Program-made: the position numbers and the translations under genes
Part shown: positions 1 to 7,357 of the stretch, piece after piece
How positions within the stretch are numbered: the stretch's first letter is position 1
How the letters are laid out: each line of letters starts with the position of its first letter
Notes under the pieces: model-generated
Told to the model about the DNA's origin: nothing
The model's input: the letters and a program-made list of their open reading frames with translations, nothing else
Database searches by the model: none
NCBI GenBank assembly: GCA_002418835.1
Contig: DIEX01000027.1
Location: 1 to 64,000, forward strand
Reading direction: 5' to 3'
Source: Spirochaetia bacterium UBA5763
Lineage (GTDB): Bacteria; Spirochaetota; UBA4802; UBA5550
Length of the DNA stretch: 64,000 nt

Positions 1-45
1 TGTTGCTTAGATTTTAGACAGCCCCAAATTAGACAATGATGTAAA

Positions 46-1380
46 ATGAAAATATTCCGACTACTTTATATATTAATACTGCTCACCCTCACGGGATTGA
101 CCGCCTATTCTTCTGATAAAATAATCAGGATTGAACACTCAGGACTGAAAAAGACCGGAAAAGAAACAGTTGAATGCAGACTTGAAAATAAAGAGGGTTG
201 CGAATACAGCGAGGAGAAATGGCAGGAGGAGCGCAACACCCTTATAGACCTTGATATCTTTGCTGATGTACAGCTTAACGTGGATAAATGTGAAGAGGGA
301 ACCACCCTCACCTACTGCTACAAAGAACTCCCCTCATATATAATTTACCCTGCCATGAAACGCACAGACCAGGACGGACTTATGGTGGGGCCCGGTATTA
401 CTTTCATGAACATCGGCGGGCTCGGAATTCATGAAGAAATTCTCAGCAGGTATACAGTGGTCCCTGAAGTATTAAGGGCAAAGGAAGTTCTCAGTTATAC
501 AAGAATCCCTAAACTAAACAGGATCCCCTTCACAGCGGAATTTACGCTGAGCTATTTCGAATCGTATAACGCGCTTAAGAGGTATGACGAAAACTCATGT
601 TACAGCCAGCTTGATATCTTTTACAGGTTTAATAAAACATTCAGGGCCCTTGCAACAGGTTCCGCCTTTTACGTTAAGCACGACAAACACAACCCGGTTT
701 TCACTGAAGTAAGCAGAGATATGGAGATGTTCTACGGCGCCGGTGACTGGGACTACCTGCCATCAGCAGGAGCAGGATTTATAATCGATACTCGCGAGCG
801 CATAATGAACCCGCACAGCGGAATTTATAATGAATACAGGGCAACAGTATATGGCGATAAACTCGGAGGTGACAGTGATTTCATTGAGTATATCTGGGAC
901 TTCCGCGCGTATATCCCTGCTGGCGATAAGCATATAATACATACAAATCTCCTGGGGAGATACAGGCCGGGGACAATACCCGGTTATGAATTATACCATG
1001 TCGGAGGAGTAAACAGTCTGCGCGTCTATGAGCCCGATCCATCCATGTGCGGTCAGCATGAAGCACTTGGTACACTTGAATACAGGTATGAGCTCTTTAC
1101 TAATAAACAGGTTTCATTATGGGACATGCACGGATACTACGGTCTTCAGCTGGTCGCGGGATTTGACAATGCCGTGCAGTGGATTAAAGGGGACAGATAT
1201 AATAAAGGGACTTACTACAATTCATTCTATGCGGGGGTTCATCTCCTTGTGCCGGTTCTGGAGAGGGTACGTTTTGAGTTTGGTTACAGCGGATTCGAAA
1301 ATGACCGGTATGTCTTTAATTTCGGCGCGAACATGGGATGGTATGAAAAAGCCTCAACGCAGAGGAGGAGAGTCAGGTAA
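46..1380 (+). CDS. Short Omp85/BamA-like outer-membrane barrel protein
   Basis: A signal peptide (about residues 1-22) is followed by one POTRA-like segment (about 24-90) and a region of alternating aromatic/hydrophobic strands typical of the bacterial surface antigen (Omp85) barrel. A GGVNSLRVYEPDP stretch near residue 320 resembles the VRGF/Y loop motif of that superfamily. At 444 residues it is about half the length of BamA (a full BamA is encoded at 50589), which points to a TamA/FhaC-like or lipase-linked Omp85 variant of unknown cargo. The protein ends in a charged tail (ASTQRRRVR) rather than the usual terminal aromatic residue. No clear Shine-Dalgarno sequence precedes the ATG; an open frame from base 1 stops at 37-39, so coupling to an upstream gene outside the window is possible. 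Family call fairly firm, role unknown. Confidence 0.7.
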   Translation: MKIFRLLYILILLTLTGLTAYSSDKIIRIEHSGLKKTGKETVECRLENKEGCEYSEEKWQEERNTLIDLDIFADVQLNVDKCEEGTTLTYCYKELPSYIIYPAMKRTDQDGLMVGPGITFMNIGGLGIHEEILSRYTVVPEVLRAKEVLSYTRIPKLNRIPFTAEFTLSYFESYNALKRYDENSCYSQLDIFYRFNKTFRALATGSAFYVKHDKHNPVFTEVSRDMEMFYGAGDWDYLPSAGAGFIIDTRERIMNPHSGIYNEYRATVYGDKLGGDSDFIEYIWDFRAYIPAGDKHIIHTNLLGRYRPGTIPGYELYHVGGVNSLRVYEPDPSMCGQHEALGTLEYRYELFTNKQVSLWDMHGYYGLQLVAGFDNAVQWIKGDRYNKGTYYNSFYAGVHLLVPVLERVRFEFGYSGFENDRYVFNFGANMGWYEKASTQRRRVR

Positions 1381-1702
1381 GATAAACTCTGCTTGACTTT
1401 GTGTAATAACTGTTTTTTTCTTAATCATATTTTTTTTGAAGCAAAGGGGATATAGAGTATTCATAGAGATTAAAGAGAGATAAAAATACTAATTTAATCG
1501 TGATGAACTAAAGTTAATTTGTTATAATGACTTATAGCAAATTACGGAATGACCAGGGCAATGGGCAAACCGGAATGACAAATTGTGTGCTAATTCTATC
1601 GTAATTTGTTATATTAAGAAATACACTCCCATATCTCTTCCATATTAACATCTCCTCTGCTTTTTTTAAACGGTTTAATACAAAGAAAACAAGAGGCCGC
1701 TC
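1381..1702. other. Intergenic region with imperfect inverted repeat
   Basis: No gene is visible in this 322-base gap. It contains an inverted repeat with 14-base arms at 1533-1546 and 1600-1613 (13 of 14 paired, the odd one G-T), a direct repeat TAATTTGTTATA at 1515-1526 and 1602-1613, and CGGAATGAC twice (1545, 1571). This looks like a small non-coding palindromic element; a related-looking dyad lies at 63737-63792. No strong promoter or terminator was identified. Confidence 0.5.
1533..1613. repeat. MITE-like imperfect inverted repeat
   Basis: Arms TATAGCAAATTACG (1533-1546) and CGTAATTTGTTATA (1600-1613) pair with one G-T wobble. Between them CGGAATGAC occurs twice. There is no coding capacity. 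The shape (short terminal inverted repeats around about 55 bases) fits a tiny palindromic element, but it could also be a transcript hairpin. Target-site duplications were not found. Confidence 0.4.
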
Positions 1703-2653
1703 ATGAAAGATCTCATAGAAAAAATCAACTCTACCTTTCTTAAAAGGACAGAAGACCTCTCACTCCAGAGAGAAATATGGACAGACATTGCAAACCAGTT
1801 CAGGCCGGATATCAACCAATACCGCACAGCAAGGCCATCAACCCTCATCGCAAGAGAGACTGGTGACATGGGCCTTGCTGTACTCTGGATTGTGGAGACA
1901 ATGCTCATCCGTCCTATACTGAAAGATATTTCCCTTGCCGCGAATATTACTGAAGATATTTCGCGCATATTATCATCTGTTGACACAACATCCATCTGTG
2001 CACTGGCGAACTCCGAAAGCGCTGCCGATCCTGTAATATGCAGAGTTGATAACGAAGATATAATTCTATCCGGTGAAAAGAAATTCATTACTGCCGGAGA
2101 GAATGCCAATCTCATAATTGTAACATGCCGCAGGCCGGATGAGGATAAAGTGAGCGGAGTTGCTCTTGTTGAGCGGGGAACTCTCCCGGAAAATTCTCTC
2201 ATTGATCTGAAACTTAAAATATTCAGAAGCGTTAACCACGCAAAGCTCTCTTTTGCAGATTTTCGCGCAGACAGGGGGATTATCCCTGAGCTTGATCCCT
2301 CTGCTCTCAGGAGAAGCCTAAAGAAATGGAGTTTAATAGAAAGAGCCCTGATCATGGAATCTTTCATCTCCCTCCTGATCTATGCAGAAAAATTATTTGC
2401 TTCAAAAGATATTACCATCCCGAAGAGTGAAGAACTGATGGTCTTCCAGGATTTACAGACAGAATCAGTGAATAAGCAGTTAGACGAAGCTCTTTACGGG
2501 AAAATGATCGAAACAAAAAACGCCGATGCTGCCGGGATATTCTCAATTATAAAGATATTTAAGGAAAAATTCAGTGAACACAATGAGAGATTTTCTGATG
2601 AGGAGAGGATTAAGCTCTCAGATCTCTCCCTCTTTGACAATCTCAAAGGATAA
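1703..2653 (+). CDS. Truncated acyl-CoA dehydrogenase-like protein
   Basis: Residues about 95-165 match the acyl-CoA dehydrogenase middle beta-domain: CALANSESAADP aligns with the flavin-binding T-E-P-x-A-G-S-D segment, and IILSGEKKFITAGENANLIIV with the G-x-K-x-(Y/F)-I-(T/S) strand. At 316 residues the protein lacks the C-terminal helical domain and any YEGT-type catalytic glutamate, so it is unlikely to be a working dehydrogenase; it may bind flavin or a partner, or have diverged altogether. It is followed after about 110 bases by a MoxR/VWA pair on the same strand, which might form one functional unit. Start chosen at the ATG after AAGAGG. The family link is my reading of two short motifs. 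Confidence 0.5.
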   Translation: MKDLIEKINSTFLKRTEDLSLQREIWTDIANQFRPDINQYRTARPSTLIARETGDMGLAVLWIVETMLIRPILKDISLAANITEDISRILSSVDTTSICALANSESAADPVICRVDNEDIILSGEKKFITAGENANLIIVTCRRPDEDKVSGVALVERGTLPENSLIDLKLKIFRSVNHAKLSFADFRADRGIIPELDPSALRRSLKKWSLIERALIMESFISLLIYAEKLFASKDITIPKSEELMVFQDLQTESVNKQLDEALYGKMIETKNADAAGIFSIIKIFKEKFSEHNERFSDEERIKLSDLSLFDNLKG

Positions 2654-2765
2654 AAATTTAACTGACGGTTAAAAAGTCTGTTCCCCTGTCATTTATTTCT
2701 TGAAAAAAATACTCTCTGATTAAAGCTTTGTGGAGTAAGTAAAAATCAGGTTAAATGGTGCAATC

Positions 2766-3674
2766 ATGTTTAAAAGTGTTGAAGAAGCAATAAAAGAGCT
2801 GGAAAAACAGAGATATATAGCTTCAAAGGATATTGCAACAACTGTTTACCTTGCACTGAGGCTCGAAAAACCTGTACTTGTTGAAGGCCCCGCAGGTGTC
2901 GGCAAAACAGAACTGGCAAAATGTATTGCATCCGCTCTCAACATCGAACTTATACGAATGCAGTGCTACGAAGGGCTCGATGAAGCAAAGGCCCTTTACG
3001 AATGGGAATACGCCAAACAGCTTTTGTACACCCAGATATTAAAAGACAAACTTTCAGAAGTTATGGGGAGTGAAACCACCCTCTCCGGCGCAGTGGACAG
3101 ACTCAGCTCGGCGGAGGATGTATTCTTCTCGGAAAAATTTCTTATCCCCCGCCCAATACTTAAGTCTATCACAAAGAATGAACGCACAGTGCTCCTCATT
3201 GATGAAATAGATAAATCTGACTCGGAATTTGAAGCTTTCCTCCTTGAGGTACTCTCCGACTTCCAGGTAACAATCCCGGAGATCGGTACATTCAAAACAG
3301 ACGTTAAGCCCTTTGTTATACTGACATCCAACAGCGCGCGCGAGATGTCCGATGCCCTTAAGCGGAGATGCCTCCACCTCTACATTGACTACCCTACCAT
3401 CGAACTTGAAGAGAAGATTGTTTCACTTAAAGTTCCGGAAAGCGGCGAAAGGCTCATCAGACAGGTTGTGGAAGCAATTCACAGGATAAGACAGCTTCAG
3501 CTTAAAAAAGAACCAAGCATCAGTGAAACACTGGACTGGGCAAAGGCACTTGTGCTCCTGGGCTACGAAGACCTTGATCCGAAGATAGCTGTTGAGACAC
3601 TGAACTTCATCCTTAAATACGAAAAGGATATAGAACTGGCTCTCAAGCATTCAAAGGATATTTTCCTTAATTAA
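2766..3674 (+). CDS. MoxR-family AAA+ ATPase
   Basis: A 302-residue AAA+ protein with Walker A GPAGVGKTE (about residues 40-48), Walker B VLLIDEIDKSD (about 143) and sensor-1 region ILTSNSAREMSDALKRRC (about 188) followed by the arginine finger area. This is the MoxR subgroup, whose members act as chaperone-like ATPases that insert cofactors or remodel partner complexes together with a VWA-domain protein. The VWA gene starts 5 bases after the stop codon, so the two are co-translated. The client is not visible; the nearest candidate is the acyl-CoA dehydrogenase-like protein upstream. Confidence 0.9.
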   Translation: MFKSVEEAIKELEKQRYIASKDIATTVYLALRLEKPVLVEGPAGVGKTELAKCIASALNIELIRMQCYEGLDEAKALYEWEYAKQLLYTQILKDKLSEVMGSETTLSGAVDRLSSAEDVFFSEKFLIPRPILKSITKNERTVLLIDEIDKSDSEFEAFLLEVLSDFQVTIPEIGTFKTDVKPFVILTSNSAREMSDALKRRCLHLYIDYPTIELEEKIVSLKVPESGERLIRQVVEAIHRIRQLQLKKEPSISETLDWAKALVLLGYEDLDPKIAVETLNFILKYEKDIELALKHSKDIFLN

Positions 3675-3679
3675 CCGCC

Positions 3680-5038
3680 ATGGTACAGAGAGACGGACAG
3701 CCTCACATAAACCGCAAACTTTTCGATTTTATCGAAGTACTCAGAGACGCAGGCATAATAATCTCTGCCGATGAAGTAATCGCGCTTTTCAATGCTGTAC
3801 CGGAAATCGATGTCAGCGATAAAGATATTTTCAAACAATCTCTCAAAACCACACTTGTGAAAGACTACACAGATATACCTGTATTCAACAGATGCTTTGA
3901 CCAGTTTTTCAGCGGCAGGGAGAGATTTTTTGACGGTATGGATTTATCATCTCTCTCAGGCCTGCGCGACGGAGTCCCGGCAGAAACAATTGAAGACATG
4001 AACGACATGCTGGATAAATTTCTCGATTCACTTGACCCGGCGTTCCTTATGGAAAAAAGTGAAGAGGAGATTATGCGGATGTTCCTCGACGAACTGCCGG
4101 AAGGGAGCTCCGGCGGAGGGGGGGGGATGAATATTTTCAGGTCCCGCAGTGGAACAGCGGGTTCATTCCAGTCAAAAGGAGAAGATGGTGAAACTGCCGA
4201 GGTGGATATAGAAGCAATGATGGATCTTCTCCGGAACATGATGAATCTCCGCCTCTCTAAAAGAAAAATAGGGAAAGAGCTTAAGAACCGGGAGGATTTT
4301 CTGCTCAATAAATTCATATACCAGCTTACGCCTGATGAAATCCGCGAGATGCGGGAGATGGTTAACCGCTTCGGGCAGAAACTGAAAAGCCGGATCTCTC
4401 TCCGCAAAAAAAGAGTCAAACGCGGGGGCATTGACACAAAGAGGACTTTCAGGACAAACCTTCAGTACGGCGGAGTACCATTTAAACTCTTCTATAAAAA
4501 TAAAAAGATCGACAGGCCGCAGCTTGTTGTAATGTGCGATGTTTCCAGGTCGGTCAACCAGTATTCCCGGTTTATGCTTCTTCTGACATACAGCCTGCAG
4601 AGCCTCTTTTCAAAAGTGAGAACCTTTGCATTCATAAGCAATATGGTGGAAATAACCGATCTTTTCAGGGAGATGGACCCGGAGAGAGCGATTAATTCCA
4701 TGTTTACAGATGTGAATTTCACCTACGGATGGGGGAGCAATTACGGAAGATGTTTTGACCAGTTTATCGAGAACTACAGTGATTCTCTTACACGGAAAAC
4801 TTCAGTTCTCGTACTGGGGGACGCGAGAAACAATGATAATGATCCCGGAATTCAGTCTTTCCGTAAAATTCAGGAGAGAAGCCGGAACCTGTTCTGGCTG
4901 AATCCTGATAAAAAACATCTATGGGACTGGAACGACAGCATTGCCTCTCTGTACGGTTCATGCTGTAATGAAATGAAGGAAGTTAATAATTTTCTCGATC
5001 TCTCTGAATTTATAGATAAATTGTTTCTTGACATATAA
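3680..5038 (+). CDS. VWA domain protein (CoxE-like), MoxR partner
   Basis: A 452-residue protein. The C-terminal half carries a von Willebrand A domain with a MIDAS motif D-V-S-R-S (within VVMCDVSRSVNQYSRF, about residue 287), as in the CoxE family. The N-terminal half is helical and acidic with a glycine-rich linker (about residues 141-150) encoded partly by a run of nine G (4118-4126). CoxE-like proteins work with MoxR ATPases in metal-cofactor maturation or complex remodelling; the 5-base spacing from the MoxR gene supports such a pair here. No signal peptide or membrane segment, so cytoplasmic. The G tract is a possible slippage site, though the frame is intact in this sequence. Confidence 0.85.
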   Translation: MVQRDGQPHINRKLFDFIEVLRDAGIIISADEVIALFNAVPEIDVSDKDIFKQSLKTTLVKDYTDIPVFNRCFDQFFSGRERFFDGMDLSSLSGLRDGVPAETIEDMNDMLDKFLDSLDPAFLMEKSEEEIMRMFLDELPEGSSGGGGGMNIFRSRSGTAGSFQSKGEDGETAEVDIEAMMDLLRNMMNLRLSKRKIGKELKNREDFLLNKFIYQLTPDEIREMREMVNRFGQKLKSRISLRKKRVKRGGIDTKRTFRTNLQYGGVPFKLFYKNKKIDRPQLVVMCDVSRSVNQYSRFMLLLTYSLQSLFSKVRTFAFISNMVEITDLFREMDPERAINSMFTDVNFTYGWGSNYGRCFDQFIENYSDSLTRKTSVLVLGDARNNDNDPGIQSFRKIQERSRNLFWLNPDKKHLWDWNDSIASLYGSCCNEMKEVNNFLDLSEFIDKLFLDI

Positions 5039-5254
5039 AAAAGCCCTTTTATGCTTAAAAAGTTATTCTTGCCGGAACAATCTGCTAAAATTCCGGGTCT
5101 AAAAATAGAAGTCTTATTTAATCCTTTTGCTCTGATGTAAAAGAAAAATAAGAGAGTGAAGAATTTTATATCTATATAATGGGGAGTCCCGGTAACTCTA
5201 TCTTTACGGGGTAAAAGTGGCGGTAGCCCCTTAATAAGCCCCTCAGGGTTCCAT

Positions 5255-5285
5255 GCGGTTCTAAAAACGGTGTTTTTAGAACCGC
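5255..5285. repeat. Perfect 14-bp inverted repeat with 3-base loop
   Basis: GCGGTTCTAAAAAC (5255-5268), loop GGT, then GTTTTTAGAACCGC (5272-5285), an exact reverse complement. No T tract follows on either side, so it is not a standard terminator. It could be a stable RNA hairpin ending the structured stretch before it, or a protein-binding dyad. Confidence 0.6.
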
Positions 5286-5305
5286 CCCGATAAGAAATGC
5301 TTGAA

Positions 5306-5328
5306 AAAGTAATTTAAATAATTACTTT
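5306..5328. promoter_or_regulatory. 9-bp dyad upstream of the STAS gene -10 box
   Basis: AAAGTAATT (5306-5314) and AATTACTTT (5320-5328) are perfect reverse complements around a 5-base spacer. The dyad lies 10 bases before a TATAAT (5339-5344), where the -35 box would be and where no good -35 is seen. This position suits an activator or repressor site for the STAS gene. AT-rich sequence makes chance dyads more likely, so confidence is moderate. Confidence 0.4.
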
Positions 5329-5380
5329 ACAAAATATATATAATCAAAAAAAATACCCGGAAGTAAACGTGGAGGATTCT

Positions 5381-5704
5381 GTGAACATCGAATTCAGAGA
5401 AATTGGTGAACACAAAGTTATAGATGTCAGCGGTGAAGTAGACCTTTATAATGTAAGTGAACTGAAAAAGGCCCTTTTCAGTATAACAGACGGGCAACAC
5501 AACAGTGTAGTTGTGGACATGAAGAAAGTGAATTATATGGACAGCTCCGGAATCGGGGCACTTGTTGCAGGGATGAAAAAAATGAAAGCCCATAACGGCA
5601 AATTCGCCCTTATGAATATTCACGATGATGTTCTGAACATCCTCAAGCTTGCTACTCTCGATAAGTTTTTTACAATCTATGAATCTGAAGATGAACTTTT
5701 ATAG
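5381..5704 (+). CDS. STAS-domain anti-sigma factor antagonist (RsbV/SpoIIAA type)
   Basis: A 107-residue single-domain STAS protein. The segment VVDMKKVNYMDSSGIGALV carries the conserved D-S-S-G loop whose serine (about residue 55) is phosphorylated by an anti-sigma kinase and dephosphorylated by a PP2C phosphatase such as the one encoded convergently at 5771. The start is taken at GTG 5381 because GGAGG (5371-5375) sits 5 bases before it; an upstream in-frame GTG at 5369 overlaps that ribosome-binding site and is less likely. No RsbW-type kinase or sigma factor is in the window. A terminator follows immediately. Confidence 0.88.
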   Translation: MNIEFREIGEHKVIDVSGEVDLYNVSELKKALFSITDGQHNSVVVDMKKVNYMDSSGIGALVAGMKKMKAHNGKFALMNIHDDVLNILKLATLDKFFTIYESEDELL

Positions 5705-5721
5705 AAATAATTCATACTAAT

Positions 5722-5752
5722 AAAAAAGCCGGGATTTTTCCCCGGCTTTTTT
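5722..5752. terminator. Bidirectional terminator between STAS and RsbU genes
   Basis: AAAAAAGCCGGG and CCCGGCTTTTTT form a strong hairpin with A and T tracts on both sides, so it can end transcription from both converging units. Confidence 0.9.
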
Positions 5753-5770
5753 ATTACCCTCATAATAATT

Positions 5771-7351
5771 TTACGATTCCCTCTTAAGAACAAGCATTGT
5801 CATGTCATCGTGCTGCGATGCGCCGTTTCTGAACCTGTCAACGTCTTCAACAAGAAAACCGGTGAATTCCTCTGCCGACATATCATGATGTTCAATTAGC
5901 ATCTGGCGGACTCTTTTAAGCCCGTATTCATCCTTTTCGGGGTTTCTCATCTCGGTTATCCCGTCAGTGTAAAGCATCACAATATCTCCGGGATAAAGCT
6001 TCACTTTTGACTGTTTATATTCCACATCTTCCATGATGCCTATGGGTACTCCGTCAACAGAAGTTCTTGTACACTCCCTCTGACTGGCTCTGTAACAGAA
6101 AAGCGGCCCCTGCCCTGCGTTTGAGAAAGACAATTCTTCTGTTTTCCTGTCGTAGATCATGAAGAACATTGTTGCGAATTTATCTATAGCGAAGTCAGCG
6201 CTGAGAGAATCGTTTATCGCTCTCACTACACTTGCACAATCGATATCTTTTCTTTTTGTATAAGTAGCAAAAACAGTACGTATCATTACCATAACAAGAG
6301 AAGCCGGAACACCTTTACCGGAGACATCACTTATTAGGGCGCATACCCTGTCTTCATCTATATCCTTGTAGTCAAAATAATCTCCGCCGACACCCTTCGC
6401 GGCCCTGGTATACCCCTTAATCTGTATCCCCTTTTTGTTGTAATACCCCATAGGGTTGAGGCCTTCCTGTATATCCCTGGCAATCTCAAGCTGCTCATTC
6501 ATGATCCTTGTTTCGATCTCTTTCTCCCTGGCATCCCGGATCATGGCTGTCATTGTATTAAACTCTTCAGCCAGTCTTCCCAATTCATCCGACGTATTGA
6601 CCTCTATTCTGTAATCAAAATCTCCTTTACCTATCACAGTTGCGCCATGAGTGAGCTTTTTTACAGGCCGTATAATTATTGTAGCAAGTATTAATGTACC
6701 CGCTATTGATATAATAAGGAATCCGAGAAATATTAACATGATAAGTCTTTTAATATTCTCAATCTCTTTCCTTATAATAAAATCGGACATGCCTATTATT
6801 ACGACGCCGGCCTTCGTTTTGTTATCAATTCTGCTCAGTACAATCTTTGAAAAATCGTATATCTTCCCGTCATCTGACTCATCAGGATAATCCTTAATCT
6901 CAGTTGCAGTCCTGTCGCTTCTCTCATCAATGATACGCGCGACATTATCATTGAGAACTTTTCTCTCTTCATGTTTTATTTCGCCATCCGGGCCGCGCCT
7001 GTCAAAATAATAAATGATCTCATTGTTACTATTGAGCACAAAGACATACTTGAGAAAATCGAGTTTTTTCAGTTCATTTACCGTATCTGACAAAGTCAGC
7101 TCATCAAAACCTATTGTCTGCTGTGCAGTATTCGAAAGGTGGACAACTTCCCTTTGTACAAAATTAAAAACCTGTTCCTGGAGAATTTTACTCTCCCTGT
7201 ACACTATGAAAATTGCAATGGTGAGTATTATCACAGAAACTAAACTTATGATAGCAAGAGAGAGTTTAAGTGTAATGCCGAACCTGATCTTTTTTTTAGG
7301 GGGAGAGACCAGCTCTTCCGCTCCGGCTGCTGTTCTGTTTTTATCATTCAT
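5771..7351 (-). CDS. Membrane PP2C-type serine phosphatase with HAMP domain (RsbU/SpoIIE family)
   Basis: Domain order: membrane segment (about residues 28-50), extracytoplasmic sensor region (about 51-203), second membrane segment (about 204-228), HAMP (about 228-280, ending LAEEFNTM), then a SpoIIE/PP2C phosphatase domain (about 310-526). Metal-binding motifs are visible: GGDYFDY, ISDVSGKGVPASL, NAGQGPL, LYTDGITE and HDDMTMLVL. Such proteins sense an envelope signal and dephosphorylate a STAS antagonist, releasing a sigma factor or other effector. The obvious substrate is the convergent STAS protein at 5381. It starts 6 bases after the TPR gene, so the two are probably one operon. The sensor domain type is not recognised. 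Confidence 0.9.
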   Translation of the reverse strand: MNDKNRTAAGAEELVSPPKKKIRFGITLKLSLAIISLVSVIILTIAIFIVYRESKILQEQVFNFVQREVVHLSNTAQQTIGFDELTLSDTVNELKKLDFLKYVFVLNSNNEIIYYFDRRGPDGEIKHEERKVLNDNVARIIDERSDRTATEIKDYPDESDDGKIYDFSKIVLSRIDNKTKAGVVIIGMSDFIIRKEIENIKRLIMLIFLGFLIISIAGTLILATIIIRPVKKLTHGATVIGKGDFDYRIEVNTSDELGRLAEEFNTMTAMIRDAREKEIETRIMNEQLEIARDIQEGLNPMGYYNKKGIQIKGYTRAAKGVGGDYFDYKDIDEDRVCALISDVSGKGVPASLVMVMIRTVFATYTKRKDIDCASVVRAINDSLSADFAIDKFATMFFMIYDRKTEELSFSNAGQGPLFCYRASQRECTRTSVDGVPIGIMEDVEYKQSKVKLYPGDIVMLYTDGITEMRNPEKDEYGLKRVRQMLIEHHDMSAEEFTGFLVEDVDRFRNGASQHDDMTMLVLKRES

Positions 7352-7357
7352 TATTCA

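Larger units (their letters stand above)
5039..5380. other. Intergenic region with RNA-like structure, dyads and a -10 box
   Basis: The 342-base gap before the STAS gene holds, in order: a G/C-rich stretch (5181-5250) with a foldable hairpin (CCCGGTAA at 5188-5195 against TTACGGG at 5204-5210) and the repeated block GCCCCTTAATAAGCCCCT; a perfect 14-bp hairpin at 5255-5285; a perfect 9-bp dyad at 5306-5328; and a TATAAT at 5339-5344. The local GC jump inside AT-rich flanks suggests a structured leader RNA or small RNA. I do not recognise a known riboswitch class. Confidence 0.55.

Noticed and set aside
1..39. Tail of an upstream coding sequence (12 codons to TGA at 37-39)
   Set aside because: Too short to judge; noted only as a possible coupling to the gene at 46.
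1545..1579. CGGAATGAC repeats as a CRISPR fragment
   Set aside because: Only two nine-base copies, no regular spacing and no cas genes.
1675..2367. 230-residue open frame on the minus strand
   Set aside because: It is antisense to the acyl-CoA-dehydrogenase-like gene, Ser/Arg-rich with no motif; a shadow frame.
4118..4126. G9 tract as evidence of a frameshifted gene
   Set aside because: The frame continues intact to the MIDAS motif and the stop codon.
3865..4437. 190-residue open frame on the minus strand
   Set aside because: Antisense to the VWA gene, Ser/Arg-rich low-complexity translation, no ribosome-binding site or family.
5255..5285. Perfect hairpin read as a Rho-independent terminator
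   Set aside because: No T tract on either side; kept as an unexplained inverted repeat.
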